From assembly GCF_001898575.1 (NCBI RefSeq), contig NZ_MKUD01000028.1, forward strand, positions 1 through 64,000: 64,000 bases of DNA. The letters run 5' to 3'. The translations under genes were made by a program, and so were the position numbers. Of the stretch, positions 44,419 through 53,072 are shown piece after piece. The stretch comes from Spirosoma sp. 48-14. GTDB taxonomy: Bacteria; Bacteroidota; Bacteroidia; Cytophagales; Spirosomataceae. The number at the start of each line of letters is the position of its first letter. The stretch's first letter is position 1. The notes below the pieces were generated by a model. It made no database searches. It saw only the letters and a list, made by a program, of their open reading frames with translations, and was not told the DNA's origin.

Positions 44419-46070
44419 AACAGAACGTTCTGAAAATACACCCTGATGATTCTGTCCTTGTCGCTCTTACTGACCTGGAACCGGGCGACCGGGTGCAATG
44501 GGAACATACGAATTTAATTGTAACGGAAGCCGTACCGGCCAAGCATAAAGTAGCTTTGCACGCATTCGAGCCGGGCGATGACATCACAATGTATGGCGTA
44601 CTGGTCGGCAAAGCAAAACAGGCGATTCCGATGGGTGGTCGGCTCACGACCTTTAATGTCCAGCACGCAACCAACAGCTATGACCTGCACGGGTCATCGT
44701 ATCAATGGGCAGCGCCCTCTGTTGACCGCTGGCAGGGTCATACCTTTATGGGTTACCCTCGTTCGGATGGGCGGGTCGGAACGGCCAACTATTGGGTAGT
44801 GATTCCGCTCGTTTTCTGCGAGAACCGAAACATTCAGGTTCTGGAAGATGCCCTCGTACACGATCTGGGCTACGGCCGTCGGAATACCTACCAGCAACAG
44901 GCCCAGGAGTTGGCAGCTTTGGTACAGGCAGGCCGATCGGTCGAGGAGATTTTACAGGCCGATCTGCAAACGGCCGAGCAGTCGCTGGGTGGCCAGCTCA
45001 AGTTGTTTCCGAATGTCGATGGGGTGAAATTTCTTGTGCACGATATGGGGTGCGGGGGCACCCGTCAGGATGCACAGGCCTTGTGCGGGCTTCTGGCAGG
45101 CTATATCACGCATCCGAATGTAGCGGGAGCCACCGTCCTGAGTCTGGGTTGTCAGAATGCGCAGGTGGCCATGCTTCAGGAAGAAATCCAGAAGCGCAGT
45201 CCGCAGTTCGACAAACCCCTGTTCATACTGGAACAGCAGGCCATTGGCACCGAAGAATCGCTCATCAGTCAGGCCCTTCGCCAGACGTTTGCCGGATTGA
45301 TGCAGGCCAATACCTGCGTTCGGCAACCAATGCCTTTAAGCAAACTGGTGGTTGGTCTGGAATGTGGTGGTTCAGACGGTTTTTCAGGTATTTCGGCCAA
45401 TCCGGCGGTTGGGCATGCCTCCGATTTGCTGGTCGCGCTGGGCAGTATGGTTATCCTGTCAGAATTCCCCGAACTCTGTGGTGTTGAACAGGAACTGTGC
45501 GACCGCTGCGTCGATGAAGCAACCGCCGGCCGATTCCGGGAACTGATGAACGTATACGCACAGCGTGCTAAGGAAGTGGGTTCGGGCTTCGATATGAACC
45601 CCTCGCCGGGTAATATCCGTGATGGCCTCATCACCGACGCCATGAAATCGGCAGGGGCCTCGAAAAAGGGTGGCACTTCCCCTGTGGTAGCGGTACTGGA
45701 TTACCCCGAACTGGTGACCAAACCCGGTTTGAATTTGCTTTGCACGCCCGGCAACGACGTCGAATCGACCACCGCTGAAGTCGGCTCAGGCGCTACAGTC
45801 GTATTATTTACGACTGGTTTAGGTACGCCAACAGGAAATCCTATCGCTCCTGTGGTTAAAATTGCATCTAATTCCGCTTTGGCTAACCGGATGCCCGATA
45901 TTATCGACATCAACACCGGTACAGTGATCGACGGCGACGAGACAATTCAACAGGCTGGCGAACGAATCCTTGATCAGATCATTCGGGTAGCCAGTGGTGA
46001 GGTCGACGTAGCCGCCGTTCGTCACGGTCAGGACGATTTTATACCCTGGAAACGGGGAGTTTCTCTTTAA
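44415..46070 (+). CDS. uxaA: Altronate dehydratase
   Basis: This enzyme dehydrates D-altronate to 2-keto-3-deoxy-D-gluconate. The 551 aa comprise an N-terminal SAF domain (about 1-95) and the large UxaA domain with MGCGGTRQDAQAL and VGLECGGSDGFSG; both halves are fused, the full-length form. It is translationally coupled to uxaB by an ATGA overlap. A long palindrome begins immediately after its stop codon. Confidence 0.95.
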   Translation: MKQNVLKIHPDDSVLVALTDLEPGDRVQWEHTNLIVTEAVPAKHKVALHAFEPGDDITMYGVLVGKAKQAIPMGGRLTTFNVQHATNSYDLHGSSYQWAAPSVDRWQGHTFMGYPRSDGRVGTANYWVVIPLVFCENRNIQVLEDALVHDLGYGRRNTYQQQAQELAALVQAGRSVEEILQADLQTAEQSLGGQLKLFPNVDGVKFLVHDMGCGGTRQDAQALCGLLAGYITHPNVAGATVLSLGCQNAQVAMLQEEIQKRSPQFDKPLFILEQQAIGTEESLISQALRQTFAGLMQANTCVRQPMPLSKLVVGLECGGSDGFSGISANPAVGHASDLLVALGSMVILSEFPELCGVEQELCDRCVDEATAGRFRELMNVYAQRAKEVGSGFDMNPSPGNIRDGLITDAMKSAGASKKGGTSPVVAVLDYPELVTKPGLNLLCTPGNDVESTTAEVGSGATVVLFTTGLGTPTGNPIAPVVKIASNSALANRMPDIIDINTGTVIDGDETIQQAGERILDQIIRVASGEVDVAAVRHGQDDFIPWKRGVSL

Positions 46071-46152
46071 AGAGTGAAAGAGCGAAAGACTGAAAGAGCG
46101 ACTCATGCTCTTTGGTCGGTCGCTCTTTCACTCATTCACTCTTTCGCTCTTT
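46071..46152. repeat. GAGTGAAAGAGCGAAA palindrome, copy 2
   Basis: The left arm 46071-46102 starts directly after the uxaA stop codon and pairs with the right arm 46119-46152, which ends five bases before the uxaC start. Arms use the same GAGTGAAAGAGCGAAAG words as the palindrome at 39594-39694. It lies inside an operon, so it should be transcribed as a hairpin. Confidence 0.82.
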
Positions 46153-46157
46153 AATAC

Positions 46158-47588
46158 ATGAAAAAGCCCTTTCTGAACGAAGATTTTCTGCTGCAAACGG
46201 AGTCGGCACGGCAACTCTACCACGAATTTGCGAAGCCGATGCCCATCATCGATTACCACTGCCATCTGCCGCCCGATCAGATTGCCGAAAACCGACAGTT
46301 CGAGAACATTACGCAAATCTGGCTTTATGGTGACCATTACAAATGGCGGGCCATGCGGACTAATGGCGTGAATGAACGGTTCTGCACAGGGGATGCCGAT
46401 GATTTCAGCAAGTTCCAGAAATGGGCCGAAACGGTTCCATACACACTTCGAAACCCGCTGTATCACTGGACTCACCTCGAACTGCAACGGTATTTTGGCA
46501 TTAAAGAAACCCTCAACGGCAACAACGCCCGGCAGATCTATGACGCCTGTACGGAGCAATTGCAGTCGCCCGATTTTTCGGTCCGAAACCTGATGCGTCG
46601 GATGAACGTCGAAACCGTTTGTACAACCGACGATCCAGTGGATTCGCTGGAACACCATAAGAAATTAGCCGAAGAAGGATTCGAGATTGGTGTATTGCCC
46701 ACCTTCCGGCCCGATAAGGCGATGGCCGTTGAAGATGTCGTAGCGTTCAATCATTATGTAAACCGCCTGGAAGCTGCCAGCAATGTATCGATCAGTAATC
46801 TGGCCGATTTTCTGAAAGCGCTCCGTCAACGCCATGACTTCTTTGCCGCTATGGGCTGTAAACTCTCCGACCACGGTCTGGAGCAGATTTATGCTGAAGA
46901 CTATACCGAAGAAGAAGTCCAGAACATCTTCCATCAACTCCGTTCAGGGCATTCACTTAGTATCACAGAAATTCTGCAATTCAAATCGGCTATGCTGGTG
47001 TATCTGGCCGAGATGGACTGGGAGAAAGGCTGGACGCAACAGTTCCACCTGGGCGCGCTTCGGAACAACAACTCCCGGATGCTGCGTATACTGGGGCCAG
47101 ATACGGGCTGGGACAGCATCGGTGATTTCTCGCAGGCACATGCCATGGCCCGCTTCCTCGACCGGCTCGACACCAACGATAAACTGGCCAAGACCATCAT
47201 TTACAACCTGAACCCCGCCGACAACGAGCTGATCGCCACCATGATTGGCAATTTCAACGATGGATCGGTAGCTGGAAAAGTACAATTTGGCTCAGGCTGG
47301 TGGTTTTTAGATCAGAAAGAGGGTATGGAGCGGCAAATAAATGCTCTTTCTAACATGGGGCTATTGAGTCGCTTTGTAGGTATGCTGACCGATTCGCGCA
47401 GTTTCCTGTCGTATCCACGGCATGAATACTTCCGTCGGATTCTGTGTAACATGCTTGGTAACGACATTGAAAACGGTGAACTCCCCGACGATATAGATTG
47501 GACGGGTCAGGTTGTACAAAACATCTGCTACGGTAACGCTAAAACCTATTTCGGCTTCAGTAGCAAGCCCATGTCGCTGGCTGTGTAA
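46158..47588 (+). CDS. uxaC: Glucuronate (uronate) isomerase
   Basis: This enzyme isomerises D-galacturonate to D-tagaturonate and D-glucuronate to D-fructuronate (476 aa, standard length). The family metal-site start is IIDYHCHLPPDQIAENRQF, and NLMRRMNVETVCTTDDPVDS and the closing GNAKTYFGF are typical. It is the first catabolic step for imported uronate. Confidence 0.96.
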   Translation: MKKPFLNEDFLLQTESARQLYHEFAKPMPIIDYHCHLPPDQIAENRQFENITQIWLYGDHYKWRAMRTNGVNERFCTGDADDFSKFQKWAETVPYTLRNPLYHWTHLELQRYFGIKETLNGNNARQIYDACTEQLQSPDFSVRNLMRRMNVETVCTTDDPVDSLEHHKKLAEEGFEIGVLPTFRPDKAMAVEDVVAFNHYVNRLEAASNVSISNLADFLKALRQRHDFFAAMGCKLSDHGLEQIYAEDYTEEEVQNIFHQLRSGHSLSITEILQFKSAMLVYLAEMDWEKGWTQQFHLGALRNNNSRMLRILGPDTGWDSIGDFSQAHAMARFLDRLDTNDKLAKTIIYNLNPADNELIATMIGNFNDGSVAGKVQFGSGWWFLDQKEGMERQINALSNMGLLSRFVGMLTDSRSFLSYPRHEYFRRILCNMLGNDIENGELPDDIDWTGQVVQNICYGNAKTYFGFSSKPMSLAV

Positions 47589-47599
47589 TTGGATAATGT

Positions 47600-47695
47600 A
47601 CAATGTATAATGGTTAATGCACAATAAATAAACGACTGGCAATGAGACGCTTTTCATTACCTATTACCCATTGTACATTAACCATTATACATTTC
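47600..47695. repeat. Long AT-rich palindrome between uxaC and kdgK
   Basis: AATGTATAATGGTTAATG in the left part (from 47602) pairs with CATTAACCATTATACATT in the right part (to 47693), one mismatch region near the loop. It fills most of the 119-base gap. Its sequence is unrelated to the uxaA-uxaC palindrome. Confidence 0.75.
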
Positions 47696-47707
47696 AATTA
47701 AAATCAA

Positions 47708-48730
47708 ATGGTTTGTTGTTTCGGTGAGTTGTTGTTACGGTTTTCCCCGGTTGCCAATGGAGAATGGATTCGGCAGACGGTTATGCCTGTTTATGTGGGA
47801 GGAGCCGAACTGAATGTGGCTACAGCGCTGGCCAAATGGAACGTTCCCGTCAAATACAGCACCGTACTCCCCGAAAATTCGCTGGCCGATGACATTATCG
47901 GGTACGTGTCGAGCAAAGGGATTGACCCGTCGGGCATTGTCCGGTTTGGGCAACGTGTCGGTAGCTATTTTCTGCCGCAGGGTTCAGATCTGAAAAATGC
48001 GGGGGTGATCTATGATCGAGCGCATTCGGCCTTTTCAGAACTGGCCCCTGGCAAAGTGGACTGGGATGCTGTTCTGCAACAGACGAGCTGGCTGCATGTC
48101 AGTGCCATTAGTCCGGCTCTAAATGCCGACGTGGCTGCCGCCTGTACTGAGCTGGTTGCTGCGGCTTCGGCTAAAGGCATAACGGTATCGATAGACCTGA
48201 ATTACCGGGCGCGGCTGTGGCAATACGGCATTTCGCCCGTCGATATCATGCCCGGAATTGTGGAGCATTGCAATGTTGTCATGGGTAATATCTGGGCTGC
48301 GGATGCTTTGCTAGGCATACCAGTCGATGCCGACATCCACGTCAAAGACCAGCAGGCCGATTATCTGAATCATGCTCTGGAAACCTCAAAGGCAATCCAG
48401 GAGCGGTTTCCGCGCTGTACGGTTGTTGCTAATACGTTCCGATTCGACAAGGTTCCGACGGGGTTGCGGTACTATACTACCCTGTATACGGATGGACAGC
48501 AATACGTGTCACCCGAATTGCTGACGGATTCTGTGGTTGATCGGGTCGGTAGTGGCGACTGCTTTATGGCAGGGCTGATTTATGGCCTTTACAACCAGCA
48601 TGATCCGCAACAGATTGTCAATTTTGCCGCTGAAGCTGCCTTCGGCAAATTGCAGGAGCTCGGGGATGCGACTAATCAGACCGTCGATGAAATTACCAAA
48701 CGCCAACAGATGATAACATCCTTACTCTAA
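47708..48730 (+). CDS. kdgK: 2-keto-3-deoxygluconate kinase
   Basis: This PfkB-family sugar kinase (340 aa) phosphorylates KDG to KDPG. The N-terminal signature is GELLLRFSP and YVGGAELNVATALAKW; the C-terminal ATP-site motif is DRVGSGDCFMAGLIYG, with the catalytic aspartate in GSGD. The assignment to KDG rests on pathway context plus family. Confidence 0.92.
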   Translation: MVCCFGELLLRFSPVANGEWIRQTVMPVYVGGAELNVATALAKWNVPVKYSTVLPENSLADDIIGYVSSKGIDPSGIVRFGQRVGSYFLPQGSDLKNAGVIYDRAHSAFSELAPGKVDWDAVLQQTSWLHVSAISPALNADVAAACTELVAAASAKGITVSIDLNYRARLWQYGISPVDIMPGIVEHCNVVMGNIWAADALLGIPVDADIHVKDQQADYLNHALETSKAIQERFPRCTVVANTFRFDKVPTGLRYYTTLYTDGQQYVSPELLTDSVVDRVGSGDCFMAGLIYGLYNQHDPQQIVNFAAEAAFGKLQELGDATNQTVDEITKRQQMITSLL

Positions 48731-48733
48731 AAA

Positions 48734-48839
48734 TAATAGAACCACACGGGCGGCCCCGACGGATTGTCATGATGATTTTTATCCGTGTCAATCATAATCA
48801 TCATAACAATCTGCCGGGGCCGCCTATGCGGTTCTATTA
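48734..48839. repeat. Long GC-rich palindrome between kdgK and kdgA
   Basis: The left arm 48734-48777 pairs with the right arm 48790-48838 over about 40 bases with a few bulges; cores are CGGCCCCG/CGGGGCCG and AATAGAACC/GGTTCTATT. It occupies nearly the whole gap and ends nine bases before kdgA. Confidence 0.8.
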
Positions 48840-48848
48840 AGGCTCTAA

Positions 48849-49520
48849 ATGACCCCAGTTATGTCCTCTGATAAAATCCTTGATTTAGTCATCACCCACC
48901 CGATTGTCCCGGTATTCTATCATCCCGATGTCGACCATGCCAGATCTATTTTACAGGCTTGTTACGATGGTGGCCTTCGCGTATTTGAATTCACCAACCG
49001 GGGCGATAAAGCGTTGGCCGTTTTCACCCAGTTAGCGAGCTATGTGAAAGACAAGTGCCCCGAAATGGCACTGGGTATCGGCACCATTCTGACGCCCGAA
49101 GATGCGACCAAGTTCATTGATGCTGGTGCCGCTTTTGTCGTACAGCCCGTTATAACCGCTTCAGTTGGTGACGTTTGCCGGGAACGAGGTGTCCCCTGGA
49201 TGCCTGCCGGTTCAACGCTGAACGAAATTTACCAGGCCACGCTGCTGGGTGCCCAGCTGGTGAAAGTGTTTCCGGGCAATGTGGTCGGGCCCGGTTTTAT
49301 CAAGGCGATCAAAGGGCCAATGCCTTCGCTCAAGCTCATGGTGACCGGGGGCGTAGAGCCAACCAGCGAAAGCCTAACAGCCTGGTTCAAAGCGGGTGTA
49401 ACAGCCGTTGGGATTGGCTCTCAATTATTCTCCGGCGACAGTGCCGACCCATCGGCCCTTCGTGACCGCATAGCCTCATTAGTTCAGATTGTTACACCCT
49501 TTATTCCGCAACCCGCATGA
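48849..49520 (+). CDS. kdgA: KDPG aldolase (4-hydroxy-2-oxoglutarate aldolase family)
   Basis: This class I aldolase (223 aa; an internal ATG at 48861 would give 219) splits KDPG into pyruvate and glyceraldehyde 3-phosphate. The Schiff-base lysine is in LVKVFPGN, and GIGTILTPEDATKFIDAGA and KLMVTGGVEPT are family blocks. Its stop overlaps the transporter start by four bases. Confidence 0.93.
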   Translation: MTPVMSSDKILDLVITHPIVPVFYHPDVDHARSILQACYDGGLRVFEFTNRGDKALAVFTQLASYVKDKCPEMALGIGTILTPEDATKFIDAGAAFVVQPVITASVGDVCRERGVPWMPAGSTLNEIYQATLLGAQLVKVFPGNVVGPGFIKAIKGPMPSLKLMVTGGVEPTSESLTAWFKAGVTAVGIGSQLFSGDSADPSALRDRIASLVQIVTPFIPQPA

Positions 49521-50836
49521 GCAAACCCGTTGGAAACTACCGCTGGACTATCGTAGCGCTCCTTTTTTTCGCTACGACCATTAACTACCTCGACCGGCAG
49601 GTAGTGGGCCTCCTTAAACCTACGCTGGAAAAAGAATTCAACTGGTCGGAGCTGGATTACAGCCGCATTGTACAGGTTTTCTCGGCCGCCTATGCCATTG
49701 GTTTGCTGATTTTTGGGCGTGTTATCGACCGGATCGGAACCAAAGTCGGCTATACAGTGGCTATCATTTTCTGGAGTATTGCGGCTATGGCTCATGCCAT
49801 GGCTACGAGTACGATGGGATTCATTTTTGCTCGAATTGGCCTGGGGTTGGGCGAAGCGGGTAACTTCCCGGCAGCGATCAAAACGGTAGCCGAATGGTTT
49901 CCCAAGAAGGAACGGGCGCTGGCAACGGGTATTTTCAACTCGGGGGCTAACATTGGGGCGGTGGTCGCACCGATTCTGGTGCCCTGGATTCTGGGCATTT
50001 GGGGCTGGGAAATGGCGTTCATCGTAACAGGTGCCGTCGGCTTTATCTGGCTTATCTTCTGGTACGTCGGCTACGAGATTCCAGCTAAACAAACCAAGCT
50101 ATCAAAAGAAGAATACAACTATATCCACAGCGACAGCGAAGCAACACCCGACGAAGTGGCCGATCATGGCAAACCTGTTTCCTGGGGTCTGCTGCTGGGG
50201 AAACGCCAGACCTGGGCGTTTGTATTTGGCAAAATGCTGACCGACCCCATCTGGTGGTTTTTCCTGTTCTGGCTACAGGATTATTTTTCGACCACGTTCC
50301 ACCTCGACACCAAAAAACCGAACCTGTATCTGGCCGTACTCTATACGCTGGTTAGCATTGGCAGTATTGGTGGGGGTTATCTGTCGTCGGCACTCATTAG
50401 CCGGGGCTGGAGTGTCTGGAAAGCGCGTAAAACCGCTATGTTCATCTTTGCTCTGCTTGTGCTGCCTGTTATGGCCGTTCGGTTTGGGCCGGGTATCTGG
50501 GGGGCTGTTGCGCTGATTGGGCTGGCGGGCGCTGCTCACCAGGCCTGGAGCGCGAACATTTTTACGACAGCTTCCGATATGTTCCCCAAGCGTGCGGTTA
50601 GCTCAGTGGTAGGTATTGGCAGCATGGCCGGTTCAGTTGGGGGAATTATTTTCCCGGAGATCGTTGGTCGGATTCTGGACAGCTACAAAAAGGCGGGCGA
50701 CCTACAGAGCGGCTACGGCATCATCTTCCTGATGTGTGGCTCGGCCTACCTGCTGGCCTGGACAGTCATGCACCTGTTAACCCCCAAAATGCAACCGGTC
50801 AAACTCGACATTACGGAGTCAGAGCCCGTTGTCTAG
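49517..50836 (+). CDS. exuT: Hexuronate MFS transporter
   Basis: This 12-span major facilitator (439 aa) of the ACS/ExuT type has TINYLDRQVVGLLKPTL in the first span region and GRVIDRIGTKVGY as the loop 2-3 motif. Position at the end of a complete uronate pathway makes glucuronate/galacturonate the likely substrate. It overlaps kdgA by four bases. Confidence 0.92.
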   Translation: MSKPVGNYRWTIVALLFFATTINYLDRQVVGLLKPTLEKEFNWSELDYSRIVQVFSAAYAIGLLIFGRVIDRIGTKVGYTVAIIFWSIAAMAHAMATSTMGFIFARIGLGLGEAGNFPAAIKTVAEWFPKKERALATGIFNSGANIGAVVAPILVPWILGIWGWEMAFIVTGAVGFIWLIFWYVGYEIPAKQTKLSKEEYNYIHSDSEATPDEVADHGKPVSWGLLLGKRQTWAFVFGKMLTDPIWWFFLFWLQDYFSTTFHLDTKKPNLYLAVLYTLVSIGSIGGGYLSSALISRGWSVWKARKTAMFIFALLVLPVMAVRFGPGIWGAVALIGLAGAAHQAWSANIFTTASDMFPKRAVSSVVGIGSMAGSVGGIIFPEIVGRILDSYKKAGDLQSGYGIIFLMCGSAYLLAWTVMHLLTPKMQPVKLDITESEPVV

Positions 50837-50847
50837 TGAGTAAAATA

Positions 50848-50935
50848 TTTGTCATGCAGACGAAGGAAGCATCTTATAAATACCCTTCTTATGTATTTTG
50901 AAGCCTTAAGATGCTTCCTTCGTCAGCATGACAAA
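50848..50935. repeat. Long palindrome with TGACGAAGGAAGC-type arms
   Basis: TTTGTCATGCAGACGAAGGA onward (50848-50876) pairs with 50907-50935, one mismatch over 29 bases. Motif GTCATNCTGACGAAGGAAG is a word I associate with intergenic repeats in Bacteroidota; a shorter relative (GTCATTCTGACGAAAACG) lies at 57878-57895. It ends the exuT transcript or joins it to fbp. Confidence 0.78.
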
Positions 50936-51036
50936 CAAGAAAAACCTATATCTATAAAACGTAAATCATTTTCCATCCTAAACAAAAGCCTACGATAATT
51001 CTAGAAACTAACTATTCATTCTAACTATTCGATGCG

Positions 51037-52053
51037 ATGAATGTCCAACAAATGGAACTCACGGCTTCCCATCCATTAGCATTGCCGGTAGGCGTAACGC
51101 TCGATCGGTATATCATGCACCGTCAAACGGCTTTCCCATATGCCACCGGCGAATTATCCCAACTACTCCGCGATATAGCCCTGGCCGGAAAAATCATCCA
51201 TCGGGAAGTCAATCGAGCGGGATTAATTGATTTAACCGGCGGTATGGGCGTTCAGAACGTACAGGGCGAAAGTCAGCAGAAGCTGGATATGATCGCCAAC
51301 ATCCGGTTTAGCCGCGCTCTGAAAAACGGTGGAGAAGCCTGCGCTATCATTTCAGAGGAAGAAGAGGACATCATCTACACAGGTAATAATCATGGCAAGT
51401 ACGTGGTTGCCATCGACCCGCTGGACGGATCATCCAACATCGATGTAAACGTCTCGATCGGGACTATTTTTTCCATTTATCGACGCGTAACCCCTATAGG
51501 TACCGAACCGACACTGGACGATTTCCTACAAGGTGGTCGTCGGCAGGTAGCGGCTGGTTATATTCTGTACGGCTCATCGACCATCATGGTTTACACGACC
51601 GGCCACAGTGTCAATGGCTTTACCTACGACGCGTCGCTAGGCGAATACATTCTGTCGCACCCTGACATTCATAGTCCGGCCAATGGTCAGATTTACTCCT
51701 ATAATGACGGGAATGTGGAAGGCTACGAAGAGGGCGTTCAGCAGTTTCTGAACGGTTGCCGGAAAAAGCAATTTACAGCCCGGTATATTGGCTCGCTAGT
51801 AGCTGATTTTCACCGGAATTTGCTAAAGGGAGGGATTTATCTGTACCCACCTACTCAAAAAGCGCCAGATGGAAAACTGCGGCTGTTGTATGAAGCCTTT
51901 CCCCTTGCGTTTCTGGCCGAAAAAGCGGGCTGTCTGGCCACGTCCGGGCATCAGGCCATTCTGGACATTAAGCCTTATAGTCTCCACCAGCGTACCCCTC
52001 TCTATATTGGGGCTCCTTTGATGGTTGAGAATCTGGTAGGCATGCTGGGCTAA
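51037..52053 (+). CDS. fbp: Class 1 fructose-1,6-bisphosphatase
   Basis: This gluconeogenic phosphatase (338 aa) converts fructose 1,6-bisphosphate to fructose 6-phosphate. The metal-binding motif is AIDPLDGSSNIDVNV with upstream EEEED; KGGIYLYPPT, LLYEAFPLAFLAEKAGC follow. Placed directly after the uronate operon, it fits the need to rebuild hexose from triose when growing on uronates. Confidence 0.96.
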   Translation: MNVQQMELTASHPLALPVGVTLDRYIMHRQTAFPYATGELSQLLRDIALAGKIIHREVNRAGLIDLTGGMGVQNVQGESQQKLDMIANIRFSRALKNGGEACAIISEEEEDIIYTGNNHGKYVVAIDPLDGSSNIDVNVSIGTIFSIYRRVTPIGTEPTLDDFLQGGRRQVAAGYILYGSSTIMVYTTGHSVNGFTYDASLGEYILSHPDIHSPANGQIYSYNDGNVEGYEEGVQQFLNGCRKKQFTARYIGSLVADFHRNLLKGGIYLYPPTQKAPDGKLRLLYEAFPLAFLAEKAGCLATSGHQAILDIKPYSLHQRTPLYIGAPLMVENLVGMLG

Positions 52054-52072
52054 TTTGTGATTAATTTATGCC

Positions 52073-52104
52073 GCATCCCGAAAGCTCCAAGTTTTCGGGA
52101 TGTT
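52073..52104. terminator. Terminator between fbp and HxlR gene
   Basis: CATCCCGAAA pairs with TTTTCGGGATG around a short loop, between convergent genes, so it can serve both. Confidence 0.75.
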
Positions 52105-52122
52105 TGCGTTTATAGATCCTAC

Positions 52123-52506
52123 TTACATTTTTTTCAAAATTCGCGCCCGGTGCTGCATACCCCAGTTTCTTAAGGCATCGATAATGCTATCCAGCGTCTG
52201 GCTGTAATCGGTTAGTTCATATTCGACGGTAATGGGCGTAGTCGTGTATACATTGCGAACCACGAACTCGTTCAGCTCGAGCTCTTTCAGTTCTTTGCTA
52301 AGCACCTTTGCCGTAATCCCATTCACGACCCGCTGCAACTCCCGAAATCGCTTGGGGCCGGTGCTCAACCCGATGATGATGGGTAGCTTCCATTTTCCAT
52401 TCAGTACGTACAAAGCATCCTGTACAGCCTGGACACTCTGCGTACATTCTTTATGGTCGGCGCCCAATCGCTTAGGGGCTAGCCCTTTCTGAACAATCGT
52501 AGTCAT
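52123..52506 (-). CDS. HxlR-family transcriptional regulator
   Basis: This 127-aa winged-helix regulator has the HxlR hallmarks: VLNGKWKLPIIIGLSTGPKRFREL near residues 32-55 and NGITAKVLSKELKELELNEFV, then VEYELTDYSQTLDSII. An N-terminal cysteine (ECTQSVQ) is at the position used for redox or ligand sensing in several members. It is divergent from a DoxX gene, with two palindromes between. Confidence 0.92.
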   Translation of the reverse strand: MTTIVQKGLAPKRLGADHKECTQSVQAVQDALYVLNGKWKLPIIIGLSTGPKRFRELQRVVNGITAKVLSKELKELELNEFVVRNVYTTTPITVEYELTDYSQTLDSIIDALRNWGMQHRARILKKM

Positions 52507-52544
52507 AGATTAAAGGTAATGCTCTCCGCCGGATTAGTGATGCG

Positions 52545-52578
52545 CTATCCTGAAGGATAGTGGTATCCTTTGGGATAC
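52545..52578. promoter_or_regulatory. Tandem palindromic operators (HxlR/DoxX)
   Basis: Two perfect inverted repeats lie side by side: CTATCCTGAAGGATAG (52545-52560) and GTATCCTTTGGGATAC (52563-52578). Both are TATCC-N4-GGATA, spaced 18 bases start to start, consistent with two dimers on nearly the same DNA face. They sit 39 bases upstream of the hxlR start codon and 81 bases upstream of the doxX start, the expected place for autoregulation plus control of doxX. Confidence 0.75.
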
Positions 52579-52659
52579 TGCTTACAAATAGATAGTGAGG
52601 TTGTGTAGGTTTGCTGCTGTAATTCAGTTCGAACTACTACATAGTAAATCACTCTATCG

Positions 52660-53025
52660 ATGAATCCGAAAAGCAAACGCATCGTCACGATCGTCATAAC
52701 CGTACTGGCAGCCGGGATGGTTATTCTTAGTGGAATTATGAAACTGACCCAGTCAGCGCAGATTATGGAAAGCCTGAACAAAGTGGGCGTTGGGCCTTAT
52801 GTGACCCTGCTGGGTTGTATGGAAATTGGCTTTACGCTGTTGTATCTGTACCCCAAAACCATGAAGTTGGGCTTTATCCTGCTCTCCTGCTACTTCGCTG
52901 GAGCCATCGCGACCGAACTGTCGCACGGAGTCCCATTAAACGCACTGATGCCCATCGTTCTGGTCTGGATTAGTGCATTCCTGCGCGATAAAACGATGTT
53001 TCTATCCACACCCGCAACCATATAG
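52660..53025 (+). CDS. DoxX-family membrane protein
   Basis: This 121-aa protein has four hydrophobic spans, with VLAAGMVILSGIMKLTQS and LLGCMEIGFTLLYLYPKTMKLGF, the DoxX/DoxX-like-2 pattern. Members are often tied to redox stress and are common partners of HxlR regulators. It is divergent from the HxlR gene across a double operator. Confidence 0.85.
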   Translation: MNPKSKRIVTIVITVLAAGMVILSGIMKLTQSAQIMESLNKVGVGPYVTLLGCMEIGFTLLYLYPKTMKLGFILLSCYFAGAIATELSHGVPLNALMPIVLVWISAFLRDKTMFLSTPATI

Positions 53026-53031
53026 CATGCT

Positions 53032-53071
53032 TATCGATCAGCCCATTACTGAAGTCATGGGCTGATCGATA
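53032..53071. terminator. Bidirectional terminator hairpin
   Basis: TATCGATCAGCCCAT (53032-53046) pairs perfectly with ATGGGCTGATCGATA (53057-53071) between convergent genes doxX and the LytTR gene, only seven bases beyond the former's stop. Confidence 0.78.
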
Positions 53072-53072
53072 G

